NCBI GenBank assembly: GCA_017798145.1
Contig: CP059069.1
Location: 310,001-374,000 of the forward strand
Origin: Akkermansiaceae bacterium
GTDB taxonomy: Bacteria; Verrucomicrobiota; Verrucomicrobiia; Verrucomicrobiales; Akkermansiaceae
Direction: 5' to 3'
DNA: 64,000 bases
The position numbers and the translations under genes were made by a program. A model generated the notes under the pieces. That model was not told where the DNA came from. It made no database searches and saw only the letters and a list, made by a program, of their open reading frames with translations. The number at the start of each line of letters is the position of its first letter. Position 1 is the first letter of the stretch. Shown here piece after piece: positions 25,183-34,288 of this stretch.

Positions 25183-25898
25183 ACCGTTCCATCGTCACCG
25201 CCTTTGCCGCCGCCTGCCTTGGCCTCTCCAATGCGCCGGCCGCACCCGACGCCGCCACCGCGCCCGCAGACGATCCGAAGCTGCCGCGCGTGCTCGTCAT
25301 CGGCGACTCGATCAGCATGAACTACCACGAGGCGGCGAAGGAAGCGCTCAAGGGCATCGCCAACTACCATCGCATCGAGGGGAACTCCTTCACCAGCGTC
25401 CACGGCGTGGAAAATGCCGAGCTGTGGCTCGGAAATTACAAGGCCAAGGGCGGCCACTGGGATATCATCCAGTTCAACCACGGACTCCACGATCTCAAGC
25501 AGGCCTATGACAAGGCCAGCGACAGCTTCGGCGATTATGCCGTCTCCAAGGAGCTTTACAAAGAGAGCCTGGAAAAGGAGATCGCGATCCTGAGGAAGAC
25601 CGGAGCGAAGCTGATCTGGTGCAGCACCACGCCGGTGCAGACGGATATGAAAGGCCGGTATGCGCGGCGCAAGGGTGCGGCGAAGGAGTTCAACGAGGCC
25701 GCGCTGGAGGTGATGAAACGCCACCCCGACATCCTCATCAACGATCTCCACTCACTTGTTAGCGAAGCCTTCGTATTCGGCGATTGGTGGAAAACCACCG
25801 ATGTGCATTTCTATAAACCCGAAGAGCAGCAGGCGCTCGGGAAGGCAGTTGCCGCCGCAGTCAAAAAAGCCCTGTCAGAAAAATCACCTGAAGAATAA
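25179..25898 (+). CDS. Secreted SGNH/GDSL hydrolase
   Basis: A 239-residue protein with a signal peptide ending near residue 22. The SGNH blocks are GDSISMNY (nucleophile Ser), the oxyanion-type Asn in FNHGLHDLKQ, and TTDVHFYKPEEQ with the catalytic Asp/His near the end. It is co-translated with the upstream SASA gene (ATGA overlap) and followed four bases later by another SASA gene. The three form one operon of carbohydrate esterases, likely removing acetyl or other acyl groups from polysaccharide side chains. Confidence 0.88.
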   Translation: MNRSIVTAFAAACLGLSNAPAAPDAATAPADDPKLPRVLVIGDSISMNYHEAAKEALKGIANYHRIEGNSFTSVHGVENAELWLGNYKAKGGHWDIIQFNHGLHDLKQAYDKASDSFGDYAVSKELYKESLEKEIAILRKTGAKLIWCSTTPVQTDMKGRYARRKGAAKEFNEAALEVMKRHPDILINDLHSLVSEAFVFGDWWKTTDVHFYKPEEQQALGKAVAAAVKKALSEKSPEE

Positions 25899-25902
25899 GA
25901 CC

Positions 25903-26892
25903 ATGAGAACCCTATCGAAATGGAATGCATTCATTTTCCTCGCCGCGCTCCTCGCGCTGCCTCACGCCCATGCCAAGCCCGTCCCGGCCAACGGCAAGCT
26001 CAAGGTCTTCATCCTCGCGGGCCAGTCGAACATGGTCGGCTTCGGCCAGGTGAAAGGCAGCCCCGGAACCATGGAGTCCTACCTGAAAACCAATCCCAAG
26101 GACTACGGCAAGCTCGTCGATGAGTCCGGTAATCCGGTCGTCCGCGACGATGTCTGGATCGTCAATCTCTCCGATGCCGCCAACGTACAGAAGGGTTGGC
26201 TCACCACAGGCTACGGTGCCGCCGGCGGTCACATCGGGCCGGAATACGGCTTCGGCTTCGTGATGGGAGACCACTACGAGGATCCCGTCCTGCTCATCAA
26301 ATCCGCCTGGGGCGGGCGCTCCTTGAAGCATAATTTCCTCTCCCCAAGCTCCGCGGATTACCCGAAGCCGGAAAAGGACGGCGACATGGGCTTTCATTAC
26401 GCCGAAGTCCTTCGCCATGTGAAGGAGATCACAGGGGACGTGAAAAAGCATTTCCCGGACTACGATGGCAAGGGCTACGAGATTGTCGGGTTCGGCTGGC
26501 ACCAGGGATGGAACGACCGCATCGATCAAGGCGCCGTCGATGCCTACGAGGCGAACCTCACAAACTTCGTCAAGGACATCAGGAAAGATCTCGGCATCGC
26601 GGATCTCCCTTTCGTAATCGCGAACACCGGCATGGGCGGATGGGACATCCCGGTCCGCTACAAGGCCAAGGTCGAGAAACTCATGGAGGCCCAGCTCGCA
26701 CTCGCCGATCCGGAAAAACATCCCGAGTTCAAGGGCACGGTCGCCGGGGTCGAGACCCGGGACTTCCAGAGAACGCGCGAGGAATCGCCCTCCGGCCAGG
26801 ACTTCCACTGGATGCGAAACTGGGAGACCCTCTACCTCATCGGGAAAACGATGGGCGATAAGATGGTAGGGCTTTTGGCCGCAGAGAAATGA
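25903..26892 (+). CDS. Sialate O-acetylesterase (SASA/CE6-like)
   Basis: From the ATG at 25903 the protein has 329 residues; the longer open frame overlaps the SGNH gene and is not used. The signal peptide ends near HAHAKP. The SASA domain shows VFILAGQSNMVGFG with the nucleophile Ser, KSAWGGRSL, GFGWHQGWNDR, and a C-terminal SGQDFHWMRNWETLYLIG that carries the likely catalytic His. Members of DUF303/CE6 deacetylate xylan or sialic-acid-type sugars. It is the third gene of the esterase operon. Confidence 0.9.
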   Translation: MRTLSKWNAFIFLAALLALPHAHAKPVPANGKLKVFILAGQSNMVGFGQVKGSPGTMESYLKTNPKDYGKLVDESGNPVVRDDVWIVNLSDAANVQKGWLTTGYGAAGGHIGPEYGFGFVMGDHYEDPVLLIKSAWGGRSLKHNFLSPSSADYPKPEKDGDMGFHYAEVLRHVKEITGDVKKHFPDYDGKGYEIVGFGWHQGWNDRIDQGAVDAYEANLTNFVKDIRKDLGIADLPFVIANTGMGGWDIPVRYKAKVEKLMEAQLALADPEKHPEFKGTVAGVETRDFQRTREESPSGQDFHWMRNWETLYLIGKTMGDKMVGLLAAEK

Positions 26893-27024
26893 CGGGCGGT
26901 GCCGTACGGGTGGTGCGTCGGCAGGGGCGTTTCGATGCAACTGCCGTGTGGGGGCGGCGTGCGGTGAACTTGTTTCCGGGAAGGCTTGAGATCCGGCGTG
27001 GGGTGGGCTAGGGATTCCCCTGCC

Positions 27025-27726
27025 ATGAGTATTTCGCCGTGCCTGCTTTTTCCCGCGTTCCTAAGCGTCGCCCTTTCCCATGCGGCGCCGACGACGAAGG
27101 GGATCATCGTCCCTGCGAAGGCGGAGCGCCCGGCGGATGCGGTGGTGCTGGTGGGGGAGAAGGGCTATGACTTGGTGCCGGACGGGGTGGGGCCGAACAG
27201 GTGGGAGTTCAAGGACGGGGTGCTGACGGCGACGCCGCTGTGGGACAGCCTGCTGACGAAGGACAAGTACCGGGATTTCCGGATGCACGTGGAGTTCAAC
27301 GTGAACGACAAAGGGGGAGCTAAGACTGAGGAGGGGAACGGGAACTCGGGGATCTACATCCAGGAGCGCTACGAGATCCAGATCCACAATTCGCACGGGA
27401 TCGCGGAGCAGGATTTCAAGCCGAGCTTCTGCGGAAGCATCTACAAGCAGAAGAAGCCCGACAAGCTGGTGAGCAAGCCGGCCGGGGAGTGGCAGACCTA
27501 TGACATCGCCTTCCGCGCGGCGCGTTTCGACGGGGAGAGGAAGACCGAGGATGCGCGCATCACGGTCTATCACAACGGCGTGCTGATCCACGACGACTAC
27601 GCCCTCACCAGGCAGACCGGTGTCGGCAAGAAAGAGGGGCCGGAGCCGGGGCTGATCAAGCTGCAGGGGCACAACAACCCGGTGAAGTTCCGCAATGTGT
27701 GGATCCAGCCGCTCGAACTCGACTGA
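27025..27726 (+). CDS. DUF1080 protein (3-keto-disaccharide hydrolase domain)
   Basis: A 233-residue secreted protein from the ATG at 27025, with a signal peptide to about residue 20. The DUF1080 fold is shown by NRWEFKDGVLTATP, YRDFRMHVEFNV, GNSGIYIQERYEIQIHNSHG, AGEWQTYDIAFRAARFDG and the end GLIKLQGHNNPVKFRNVWIQP. These laminin-G-like domains are common in PVC bacteria, and some cleave 3-keto-glucosides. It lies 12 bases before the PVC dehydrogenase-cytochrome gene, so oxidation and cleavage of sugars may be linked. Confidence 0.9.
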   Translation: MSISPCLLFPAFLSVALSHAAPTTKGIIVPAKAERPADAVVLVGEKGYDLVPDGVGPNRWEFKDGVLTATPLWDSLLTKDKYRDFRMHVEFNVNDKGGAKTEEGNGNSGIYIQERYEIQIHNSHGIAEQDFKPSFCGSIYKQKKPDKLVSKPAGEWQTYDIAFRAARFDGERKTEDARITVYHNGVLIHDDYALTRQTGVGKKEGPEPGLIKLQGHNNPVKFRNVWIQPLELD

Positions 27727-27738
27727 ACCTTTCTTCCC

Positions 27739-30000
27739 ATGATCCCCAGGATACTTGCGCTTGCCATCATCCCCTGCCTCGCCGCATCCGCGCAGAAAAA
27801 GGGCTACACCTATGTGATCCCGTTCGATGAGATCCCGCCCGCCCCGGCGCTGTCTCCGGGCGATGCGCTGAAATCCTTCGAACTCCTCGGGGATTTTGAA
27901 ATCGAAGTCGCGGCGAGCGATCCGCAGATCGGCAACCCGCTGCAAGTCCAGTTCGATGGGGACGGGCGGATGTGGGTTGTGGAAATGCGCGCCTACATGC
28001 CGAACGCGAACGCGGATGGCGAGGAGGAGCCGATAGGCCGGATCTCGATCCTCACGGATGCGGATGGGGATGGCTTTTTCGAGGACTACCAGGTTTTCAT
28101 GGACGGCCTGAACCAGCCGCGCTCCATCGCCTTTTACGGGGACGGCATCCTCTACGCGGGTCACGACGCCCTCAGCTTTGTGGAAAACGCGGGCGACAAG
28201 GCCGGGAAAATGACGCTCATCGATGCGGACTACGCGGGGAAGGGCAATGTCGAGCACCGAGCCAACGGCCTGATGCGCGGGCTGGACAACTGGATCTACA
28301 ACGTGAAATCGGACGCCCGCTACCGGGAGATCGCCGGGAAGTGGGTGAAGGACACCACCGATTTCCGGGGCCAGTGGGGGATCTCGCAGACAAATTACGG
28401 TCGCATCGCCTACAACGAGAACTGGTTCGGGATGAAGGCGGACCAGCTCCTGCCCAACCTGCTGCGCCGCAACCCGAATCATCCGAAACCTTTCGGGAAC
28501 GCGGCGAACATCGCCTACCGCGAGAAGCTTTTCCCGGCGCGCGTCACCCCCGGGGTGAACCGGGGCGGGGAAGGGGACATCGATGAGAAAGGATACCTGA
28601 AAGCCTCCACGGCGTCCTGCGGGCCGGTGATCTATCGGGGTGACCAGTTCCCGCCGGAGTGGCGGGACACCGCGTTTTTCTGCGAGCCGGCGGCGAACCT
28701 CGTTCGGGTGATCAAGGTTGCGGAAAAGGACGGGCTGCTCAGCGGCAGCCTGCCGCTGGTGGATAGGGAGTTCCTTGCATCGACCGATGAGCGCTTCCGC
28801 CCGGTGAACCTTTCCAACGCGCCGGACGGCACGCTCTTTGCCGTGGATCTCTACCACGGGATCGTCCAGCACAAGGCCTACCTGACGCCCTACCTGCGCG
28901 AGCACATCGCCCACAGGAACCTGGAGAGCGATCCGCAGCTCGGGCGCATCTACCGGATCAAGGCCAAGGGCAGGCCGCTCGGCGAGGTGCCGAAGATGCT
29001 GGGGAAAAAGGCGGTGGAACTTGTCCCATTTCTCGCTGATGCGAACGGCTGGACCCGCGACACCGCGCAGCAGCTCATCATCGACAGCGGCGATGCCAGC
29101 GTGATCCCCGCCCTCAACAGGATGGCCGGGCAGTCGTCGGAGCCGCTGGGAAGGATCCATGCGCTGTGGGCGCTTGAGGGCCTGGATGCGGTGAACGCCG
29201 AGGCGATCGCCGCGGCGTTGCGCTCCGAGGATGAGCATGTGCTGGAGATGGCGGTCCGGCTTTCCGAAAACCTTACGGAAGCGGATAGGCATAAGGTGTT
29301 TCCCTTGATCCAAAGCCTTGGCACCCGCCCGGAGCTTGTCGTCCGCAGGCAGCTTGCCGCAAGCCTCGGGAAATTTCCCGGTGATGAGCCGTTGCTGCTT
29401 CTGAAGGAAATCCTCACCGGAAACATCGATCAGCCCTTTTTCCGTGAGGCGGCGATCAACGGCCTGGCCGGAAGGGAGGGTCGTTTCCAGGAGATCCTCG
29501 GCAAGGATTTCAAGGACGCGAAATTCATGGAGCACCTGACGGAATGCCTGCGCCCCAAGACCTCGGCGGCGGCTTACAAATTGCCGCGGGACAAGGCGCA
29601 CCTCGATGCGTTCAGGCGAGGCGAGGAACTCTACGTTGCCAACTGCATGGCCTGCCACGGTGCGGACGGCACGGGCATGGAGCAGATCGGGCCGCCGCTT
29701 GCCGGATCCGAGTGGGTCACGGGCTCGCCGGCGCGGCTCGCCGCGATCCTGCTGCAGGGCATGCAGGGGCCGGTGAGAGTGGCCGGGAAACTCTATAACC
29801 CGCCCTCGGAGATGCCCGGCTTCAAGCTCAACACAGCCATCACCGACAAGCATCTCGCGGATATCGCCACCTTCGTCCGCTTCGCCTGGGACAACGGCAG
29901 GGATGCCGTGAACCCTGAGGCCATCTCCGGTGTGCGCAAGGGGCTGGAGGATCGCGCGACCTCGTTCACGGCGGAGGAATTGGAAAAGCGCTTCCGCTAG
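27739..30000 (+). CDS. PVC-type dehydrogenase with C-terminal cytochrome c
   Basis: A 753-residue secreted protein. After a signal peptide (about 1-18) comes a beta-propeller PVC-type dehydrogenase domain (GNPLQVQFDGDGRMWVVEM; HRANGLMRGLDNWIY; GVNRGGEGDI; LYHGIVQHKAYLTPYLR). A HEAT-like helical part spans roughly residues 430-610. The C-terminal cytochrome c has the haem motif CMACHG at Cys636-His640 and a Met in PSEMPGF as likely sixth ligand. The family is abundant in Verrucomicrobia and Planctomycetes and is thought to oxidise sugars, passing electrons to the haem. It follows the DUF1080 gene closely. Confidence 0.9.
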   Translation: MIPRILALAIIPCLAASAQKKGYTYVIPFDEIPPAPALSPGDALKSFELLGDFEIEVAASDPQIGNPLQVQFDGDGRMWVVEMRAYMPNANADGEEEPIGRISILTDADGDGFFEDYQVFMDGLNQPRSIAFYGDGILYAGHDALSFVENAGDKAGKMTLIDADYAGKGNVEHRANGLMRGLDNWIYNVKSDARYREIAGKWVKDTTDFRGQWGISQTNYGRIAYNENWFGMKADQLLPNLLRRNPNHPKPFGNAANIAYREKLFPARVTPGVNRGGEGDIDEKGYLKASTASCGPVIYRGDQFPPEWRDTAFFCEPAANLVRVIKVAEKDGLLSGSLPLVDREFLASTDERFRPVNLSNAPDGTLFAVDLYHGIVQHKAYLTPYLREHIAHRNLESDPQLGRIYRIKAKGRPLGEVPKMLGKKAVELVPFLADANGWTRDTAQQLIIDSGDASVIPALNRMAGQSSEPLGRIHALWALEGLDAVNAEAIAAALRSEDEHVLEMAVRLSENLTEADRHKVFPLIQSLGTRPELVVRRQLAASLGKFPGDEPLLLLKEILTGNIDQPFFREAAINGLAGREGRFQEILGKDFKDAKFMEHLTECLRPKTSAAAYKLPRDKAHLDAFRRGEELYVANCMACHGADGTGMEQIGPPLAGSEWVTGSPARLAAILLQGMQGPVRVAGKLYNPPSEMPGFKLNTAITDKHLADIATFVRFAWDNGRDAVNPEAISGVRKGLEDRATSFTAEELEKRFR

Positions 30001-30015
30001 ATCCCGCCCGGGCGC

Positions 30016-31203
30016 TCAGGCCTCCGGGAGCATCTTCTGCCGCTCCTCGCGGAACCGGCTCGGGGTGATGCCCTCCACGCGGGTGAAGACCTTGTAGAAG
30101 TGGTCGGCGTTGCGGAAGCCCGCGTCCGTGGCGATGTATTTGAGGGGGGCGTCCGTTTCCACGATGCGTCTTTTCGCCCGTTCCAGGCGCAGGCGGGTGA
30201 TCTCGTCCGCGATGGTCCTGCCTATCGATTCGCGGAACCGGCGCTCCAGCGAGCGGCGGTTGGTGGCGACGGCGCAGACGACTTCCTTCACCTCGATGCG
30301 CTCGTGGCTGTTTTCCGCGATGAAGCGAAGTGCGCGGCTGACCATGGGATCGCTCGCCGCGAAGACATCGGTCGATTGGCGCGGCACCAGCTCCGAGGGG
30401 GCGACGAGGATGGGCTTCCCGGGTGCTTTGCCGCCCGCCATCAGGTCGTCCAGGAGCTTGGCGGCCAGATAGCCGACCCTTGAGTAGCTGATGTCGATGC
30501 TTGTCAGCGTCGGTGCCGGAGCCTCGCAGATGATGGCCTCGTTGCCGCAACCGACGATGGCGACATCCTGGGAGACGTAGAGCCCCTTCGCACGGCATAC
30601 ATCGATGAGATAACGGCAATAGAGATCCTGGGTCACGAAGATCCCTATGGGGGTTTTCCAGGAATCGATCCATGCCTCGAGGCGCGAGATGAACGGCTCC
30701 CATGCCGGTGCGGTTCCTTCCAGGTTCGCCCGGGAGCACCGGAGCTGGGTGCAGCCCATTCCCTCCTTGCGGATCGCATCGCTGAAGCCCAGCCACTGGT
30801 TCCCTGTGTCAACATCCCTCTGGAATCCCAGGAAACCGAAATTCCTGAAACCTCGGCCCAGCAGGTGCTCGGCGGCGAGCTTGCCCGATGCTCGGGTATC
30901 GGGGAATACGTTCGGTATGTTTTTCACGGGCGAGTTCATCCAGACATTGACGATGGGCACGCCGGAATCCATCGCGGCCTCGGCCAGCACGGTGCCCGCC
31001 CTTGCGATGATGCCGTCGAAGGCGTTGGCTCCGCCCTTGGCTTTGAGGATGCGCTCGGGCGCGGGGTGGATGAAGCAGTCCCAGCCCGCCTCCTCGGCAT
31101 AGGCATGGCAGCCCGCATAGGTGTCCTGGTGGCGCCGGAAGCCCCAATCCATGTCCAGCGTGATGGCGACACGGCGCCTTGGTGATTTTTCCTTTTCCTT
31201 CAT
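30016..31203 (-). CDS. XylR-type AraC regulator with sugar-binding domain
   Basis: A 395-residue regulator from the ATG at 31201-31203. The longer form from 31248 would start inside a palindrome, so the shorter is preferred. The N-terminal two thirds is a LacI/periplasmic-binding-type sensor (RRVAITLDMDWGFRRHQDTY; FDGIIARAG; HLLGRGFRNFGFLGF; VAIVGCGNE). The last 100 residues are an AraC pair of helix-turn-helices (LRLERAKRRIVETDAPLKYI, GFRNADHFYKVFTRVEGITP). Such XylR-like proteins sense a sugar and switch on catabolic genes. It converges with the esterase/DUF1080/PVC cluster and is the likely local controller. Confidence 0.9.
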   Translation of the reverse strand: MKEKEKSPRRRVAITLDMDWGFRRHQDTYAGCHAYAEEAGWDCFIHPAPERILKAKGGANAFDGIIARAGTVLAEAAMDSGVPIVNVWMNSPVKNIPNVFPDTRASGKLAAEHLLGRGFRNFGFLGFQRDVDTGNQWLGFSDAIRKEGMGCTQLRCSRANLEGTAPAWEPFISRLEAWIDSWKTPIGIFVTQDLYCRYLIDVCRAKGLYVSQDVAIVGCGNEAIICEAPAPTLTSIDISYSRVGYLAAKLLDDLMAGGKAPGKPILVAPSELVPRQSTDVFAASDPMVSRALRFIAENSHERIEVKEVVCAVATNRRSLERRFRESIGRTIADEITRLRLERAKRRIVETDAPLKYIATDAGFRNADHFYKVFTRVEGITPSRFREERQKMLPEA

Positions 31204-31237
31204 ATCAGGGGTTGTGCGGGATGATGACCCATGTTGC

Positions 31238-31257
31238 GGGGGCATCATGACGCCCCC
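31238..31257. promoter_or_regulatory. Inverted repeat upstream of the XylR-type gene
   Basis: GGGGGC and GCCCCC form a perfect 6-bp inverted repeat around 8 bases, 35 bases before the preferred start. It lies in the divergent region with the peptidase gene. It may be an autoregulatory operator or a leader hairpin. Confidence 0.3.
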
Positions 31258-31416
31258 ATTCCACTGGGCAAGGTCGGACTGCCGGAAATTGGCGAAGGTT
31301 TCCCGCTAATCCGCGCTTCCGAAAACCCTGTCGGAGAAGATGGGCATTGAACGCTCCGAACCGCTGTTCATTCTCCTGCGCACAGGTTTGCGGGATTTTT
31401 GCACCAGGGAAAAAAC

Positions 31417-32832
31417 ATGCCACATCGAGAAACACACATCGTTGAACGGGAGACGGCAGCCGCCGCGCCCGTGGAGATCAGCCCCGCTTTCATCGATTCC
31501 CTCCGGGAGGGCTACCGGATGGATGCGGCGGACCGTGCGCGCCACAACGCGGTTTCGGGCGGCGACATCAATTCGCTCGCGCTCAACAGGGAGATACTCC
31601 GCGGGGATGACGGGCACTTCAGCCACCGCATCCGGACGAAGGGCATCACCCACCAGAAAAGCTCAGGCCGCTGCTGGATGTTCGCCGCGCTCAACACCCT
31701 GCGCCCGAGGGTGATACGCGACCTGCGAGTGGCCGAATTCGAGTTTTCCGCCGCCTACCTCCAGTTCTGGGACAAGATGGAGCGGGCGAACCTCTACATC
31801 GAGGCGGTCATCGCCAGGCGCGGCAGCGATTTCACGGACCGGGAATGGGATACGATGAACCGCGGCACGCTAGAGGACGGCGGTTGGTGGAACTATGTTG
31901 CCGGACTGATAAGGAAATACGGTGTCGTCCCCCAATCCGCGATGCCGGAGACCCACGGCAGCTCCAACACCGCGGTGCTCAACGAGGTCTTCGGCAGGCT
32001 AGTCCGCTCAAGGTCTGTCCGCATCCTTCGCCGCCATGCCGATGGCGCAACAGAAGCTGAGCTGCGCTCCATGAAGGCGGACGCGCTGCGGGAGGTTTAC
32101 CGATTCCTGGTCATCAATCTCGGCCAGCCTCCCGTCGAGTTCGGCTGGCGCTTCAAAAAGGAATGCAATCCCGGCAAGGACCGCGTGGAAGGCGTGGAGG
32201 AGAGGGATCTTTCGGAAACGGAGCGCTTCACCCCGAAGTCGTTCTTCGACAGGTTTGTCGGCCGCCCGCTGGACGGCTATGTCTGCCTGTACCACGACCC
32301 GAAGTGCACACCGGGCGGGCACTACGAATTCCAGGGCGCGAACAACATAGTCGGCAACCGCGACATGGACTTCGTCAACATCGGGATGGATCAGATGAAA
32401 GCCATCGCGATTGCCTCGATCAAGGCGGACGAGCCGATGTGGTTCGCGGTGAACATGGGCTTCGACCAATCGGACAAGCTCGGCATCATGCACGATAAGC
32501 TCTACGATTATGAAAGCCTATTCGGCCTGGACCTGTCGCTGGGAAAGGCGGACAGGGCGCGCTTCCATTCCATGGCCTCCAACCATGCGATGACCCTGAT
32601 GGGCGTCGATCTTGATCCTCAGGGCCGCCCGGTCAAGTGGCTGGTGGAGAACAGCTGGGGCGGGGAAAAGGGGGCAAAAGGATGGTGGACGATCTACGAC
32701 CCTTGGTTTGACGAGCATGTCTATACCGTCATCGTCCACCGCAGCTACGTGCCGGAGGAAATCCTGGGAGCCTTCGCGCAGGAGGCCACTGCGCTTCCGG
32801 CTTGGTATCCGGGTGCGGGCGGCTGCCTGTGA
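31417..32832 (+). CDS. Bleomycin hydrolase-like aminopeptidase C (peptidase C1B)
   Basis: From the ATG at 31417, which has AGGGA six bases upstream (a better start than the TTG six codons earlier), the protein has 471 residues. The catalytic Cys86 is in KSSGRCWMFAALN, the His in SMASNHAMTLMGV and the Asn in LVENSWGGEKG. These define the PepC/bleomycin hydrolase family, cytoplasmic hexameric thiol aminopeptidases that trim peptides. The length matches the family (440-480). The gene is transcribed away from the XylR-type gene, with no signal peptide. Confidence 0.93.
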   Translation: MPHRETHIVERETAAAAPVEISPAFIDSLREGYRMDAADRARHNAVSGGDINSLALNREILRGDDGHFSHRIRTKGITHQKSSGRCWMFAALNTLRPRVIRDLRVAEFEFSAAYLQFWDKMERANLYIEAVIARRGSDFTDREWDTMNRGTLEDGGWWNYVAGLIRKYGVVPQSAMPETHGSSNTAVLNEVFGRLVRSRSVRILRRHADGATEAELRSMKADALREVYRFLVINLGQPPVEFGWRFKKECNPGKDRVEGVEERDLSETERFTPKSFFDRFVGRPLDGYVCLYHDPKCTPGGHYEFQGANNIVGNRDMDFVNIGMDQMKAIAIASIKADEPMWFAVNMGFDQSDKLGIMHDKLYDYESLFGLDLSLGKADRARFHSMASNHAMTLMGVDLDPQGRPVKWLVENSWGGEKGAKGWWTIYDPWFDEHVYTVIVHRSYVPEEILGAFAQEATALPAWYPGAGGCL

Positions 32833-32957
32833 TGCGTTATTGTCCGGGGATTTGGCTTTTTCTTGCCTTGGGTTGGCACCTGATAGAGTCTCGTCCCCGA
32901 AGGCGCCGGTGTCGCTCTCGACAAAAGTTTCCATAGATTTCAAAGAACAAGCATTAC

Positions 32958-34139
32958 ATGTCCAAAGCCAAGACCACCGCACGCAAGAAACCCAGTGGCA
33001 AAGCGCCCTCCATCCTCTTCCACGCGGATGCATCGGATCCAGACATGCTGTATTTCAGCCGCTTCAGCGCATTCGATCCATATCTTGCCTTTTCGTATGG
33101 TGGGAAAAAGATCGGCCTTTCCAGCAGCATGGAATACGGCCGCATGAAGGGCGAGTCAGACTTCGACGAGGTGCTCCTTCTCCCGGAAATCCAGAAGGCC
33201 GCAGCCAAGCGCTTCAAGTTGGCCGAAGGGAAAAAACCGGATGATGTGCAGCTTGTCCGCCATCTTGCTGAGGCCTACGGGATCGGTGAGTTCCGCGTGA
33301 GCCCGCGCTTTCCCGCCGGGCTTGCCTTCCAGCTTGCGGATGCCGGACTGAAAATCTCGCCAGACATGGACGGCGGGCTTTTTCCCGAGCGTGTTGTGAA
33401 ATCCGCCCCCGAAGTCGAGGCGCTGCGCAAGGGCAACGAGGCCAGCGCCGCCGGCTTCCGCGCTGTCAGAAAGGCTCTTGCAGAATCGATCATCAAGGGC
33501 GACACGCTCATCCATCAGGGCAGGGTTCTGACCTCGGAACGCTTGCGCGAACTCATCAGCCTGGCCGCCTTGGAAAAGGATGCCATTGCGCTCCACACCA
33601 TCGCCGCAGGCGGCGACCAGGCCTGCGATTGCCACAATGCCGGCTCCGGGCCGATCCGTCCCAATGAACTCATCGTGGTGGACATTTTCCCGCGCCGCCC
33701 CGAGGACGGTTATTGGGGTGACATGACGCGGACTTTCCTCAAGGGCAAGGCCAGCGACGCGCAGAAGAAACTCGTCCGCACCGTGAAGAAAGCACACGAG
33801 CTTGGCATCGCGCTGTCCAAGCCCGGTGCCATCGGTGGCAAGGTGCAGGACGCGGTGCAGGATTTTTTCGCAAAGGAAGGTTACAAGTCCGTACGCGACA
33901 CGGCGGAGCCGGAGGGCTTTTTCCACGGCCTCGGCCACGGCATCGGGCTTGAGGTGCACGAGCCCCCCTTCATGCGCCATGGAGCGGACTGGAAATTCAA
34001 GGCAGGCATGGTCGTCACGATCGAGCCGGGGCTCTATTACAAGGGGCTGGGCGGCTGCCGCATCGAGGACATGATCCACATCACCCCTGGCGGCAACGAG
34101 ATGATCTCCAAGGCTCCTTATACCTGGGAGATCAAGTGA
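32958..34139 (+). CDS. M24 Xaa-Pro aminopeptidase-like peptidase
   Basis: A 393-residue pita-bread metallopeptidase. The creatinase-like N-terminal domain covers about residues 1-150. The five metal ligands can be read off: Asp in LIVVDIFPR, Asp in YWGDMTRTF, His in GLGHGIGLEVHE, Glu in VTIEPGLYY and Glu in CRIEDMIHI. It cleaves Xaa-Pro or similar N-terminal bonds in the cytoplasm. A Lys-rich start (MSKAKTTARKKPSGK) is an unusual short extension. It follows the aminopeptidase C gene by 125 bases on the same strand, so both may serve peptide turnover. Confidence 0.92.
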   Translation: MSKAKTTARKKPSGKAPSILFHADASDPDMLYFSRFSAFDPYLAFSYGGKKIGLSSSMEYGRMKGESDFDEVLLLPEIQKAAAKRFKLAEGKKPDDVQLVRHLAEAYGIGEFRVSPRFPAGLAFQLADAGLKISPDMDGGLFPERVVKSAPEVEALRKGNEASAAGFRAVRKALAESIIKGDTLIHQGRVLTSERLRELISLAALEKDAIALHTIAAGGDQACDCHNAGSGPIRPNELIVVDIFPRRPEDGYWGDMTRTFLKGKASDAQKKLVRTVKKAHELGIALSKPGAIGGKVQDAVQDFFAKEGYKSVRDTAEPEGFFHGLGHGIGLEVHEPPFMRHGADWKFKAGMVVTIEPGLYYKGLGGCRIEDMIHITPGGNEMISKAPYTWEIK

Positions 34140-34253
34140 TTCCCGTAGCCGGAACATCCGGGGCTCAACTCATGACGGCCAATGAATCGGCGTTCAGCCG
34201 GCAACCCAGAACCTTATCGGATCCCACTCGCCAAAAGTTGGAGAAATTGCATT

Positions 34254-34280
34254 TTGACTTATCCGGAAAGCATTTATAAT
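34254..34280 (+). promoter_or_regulatory. Housekeeping promoter of the prepilin-like gene
   Basis: TTGACT (34254-34259) and a perfect TATAAT (34275-34280) are 15 bases apart (16 if TTTGAC is taken as -35). The -10 ends 8 bases before the ATG at 34289, so the transcript would be leaderless or nearly so. The region is A/T-rich in an otherwise GC-rich setting. Confidence 0.6.
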
Positions 34281-34288
34281 GTAAATCC

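Noticed and set aside
27061-29853. 930-codon open frame opposite the DUF1080 and PVC dehydrogenase genes
   Set aside because: It crosses two real genes, is Arg/His/Leu-rich without domain features, and is explained by codon bias on the other strand.
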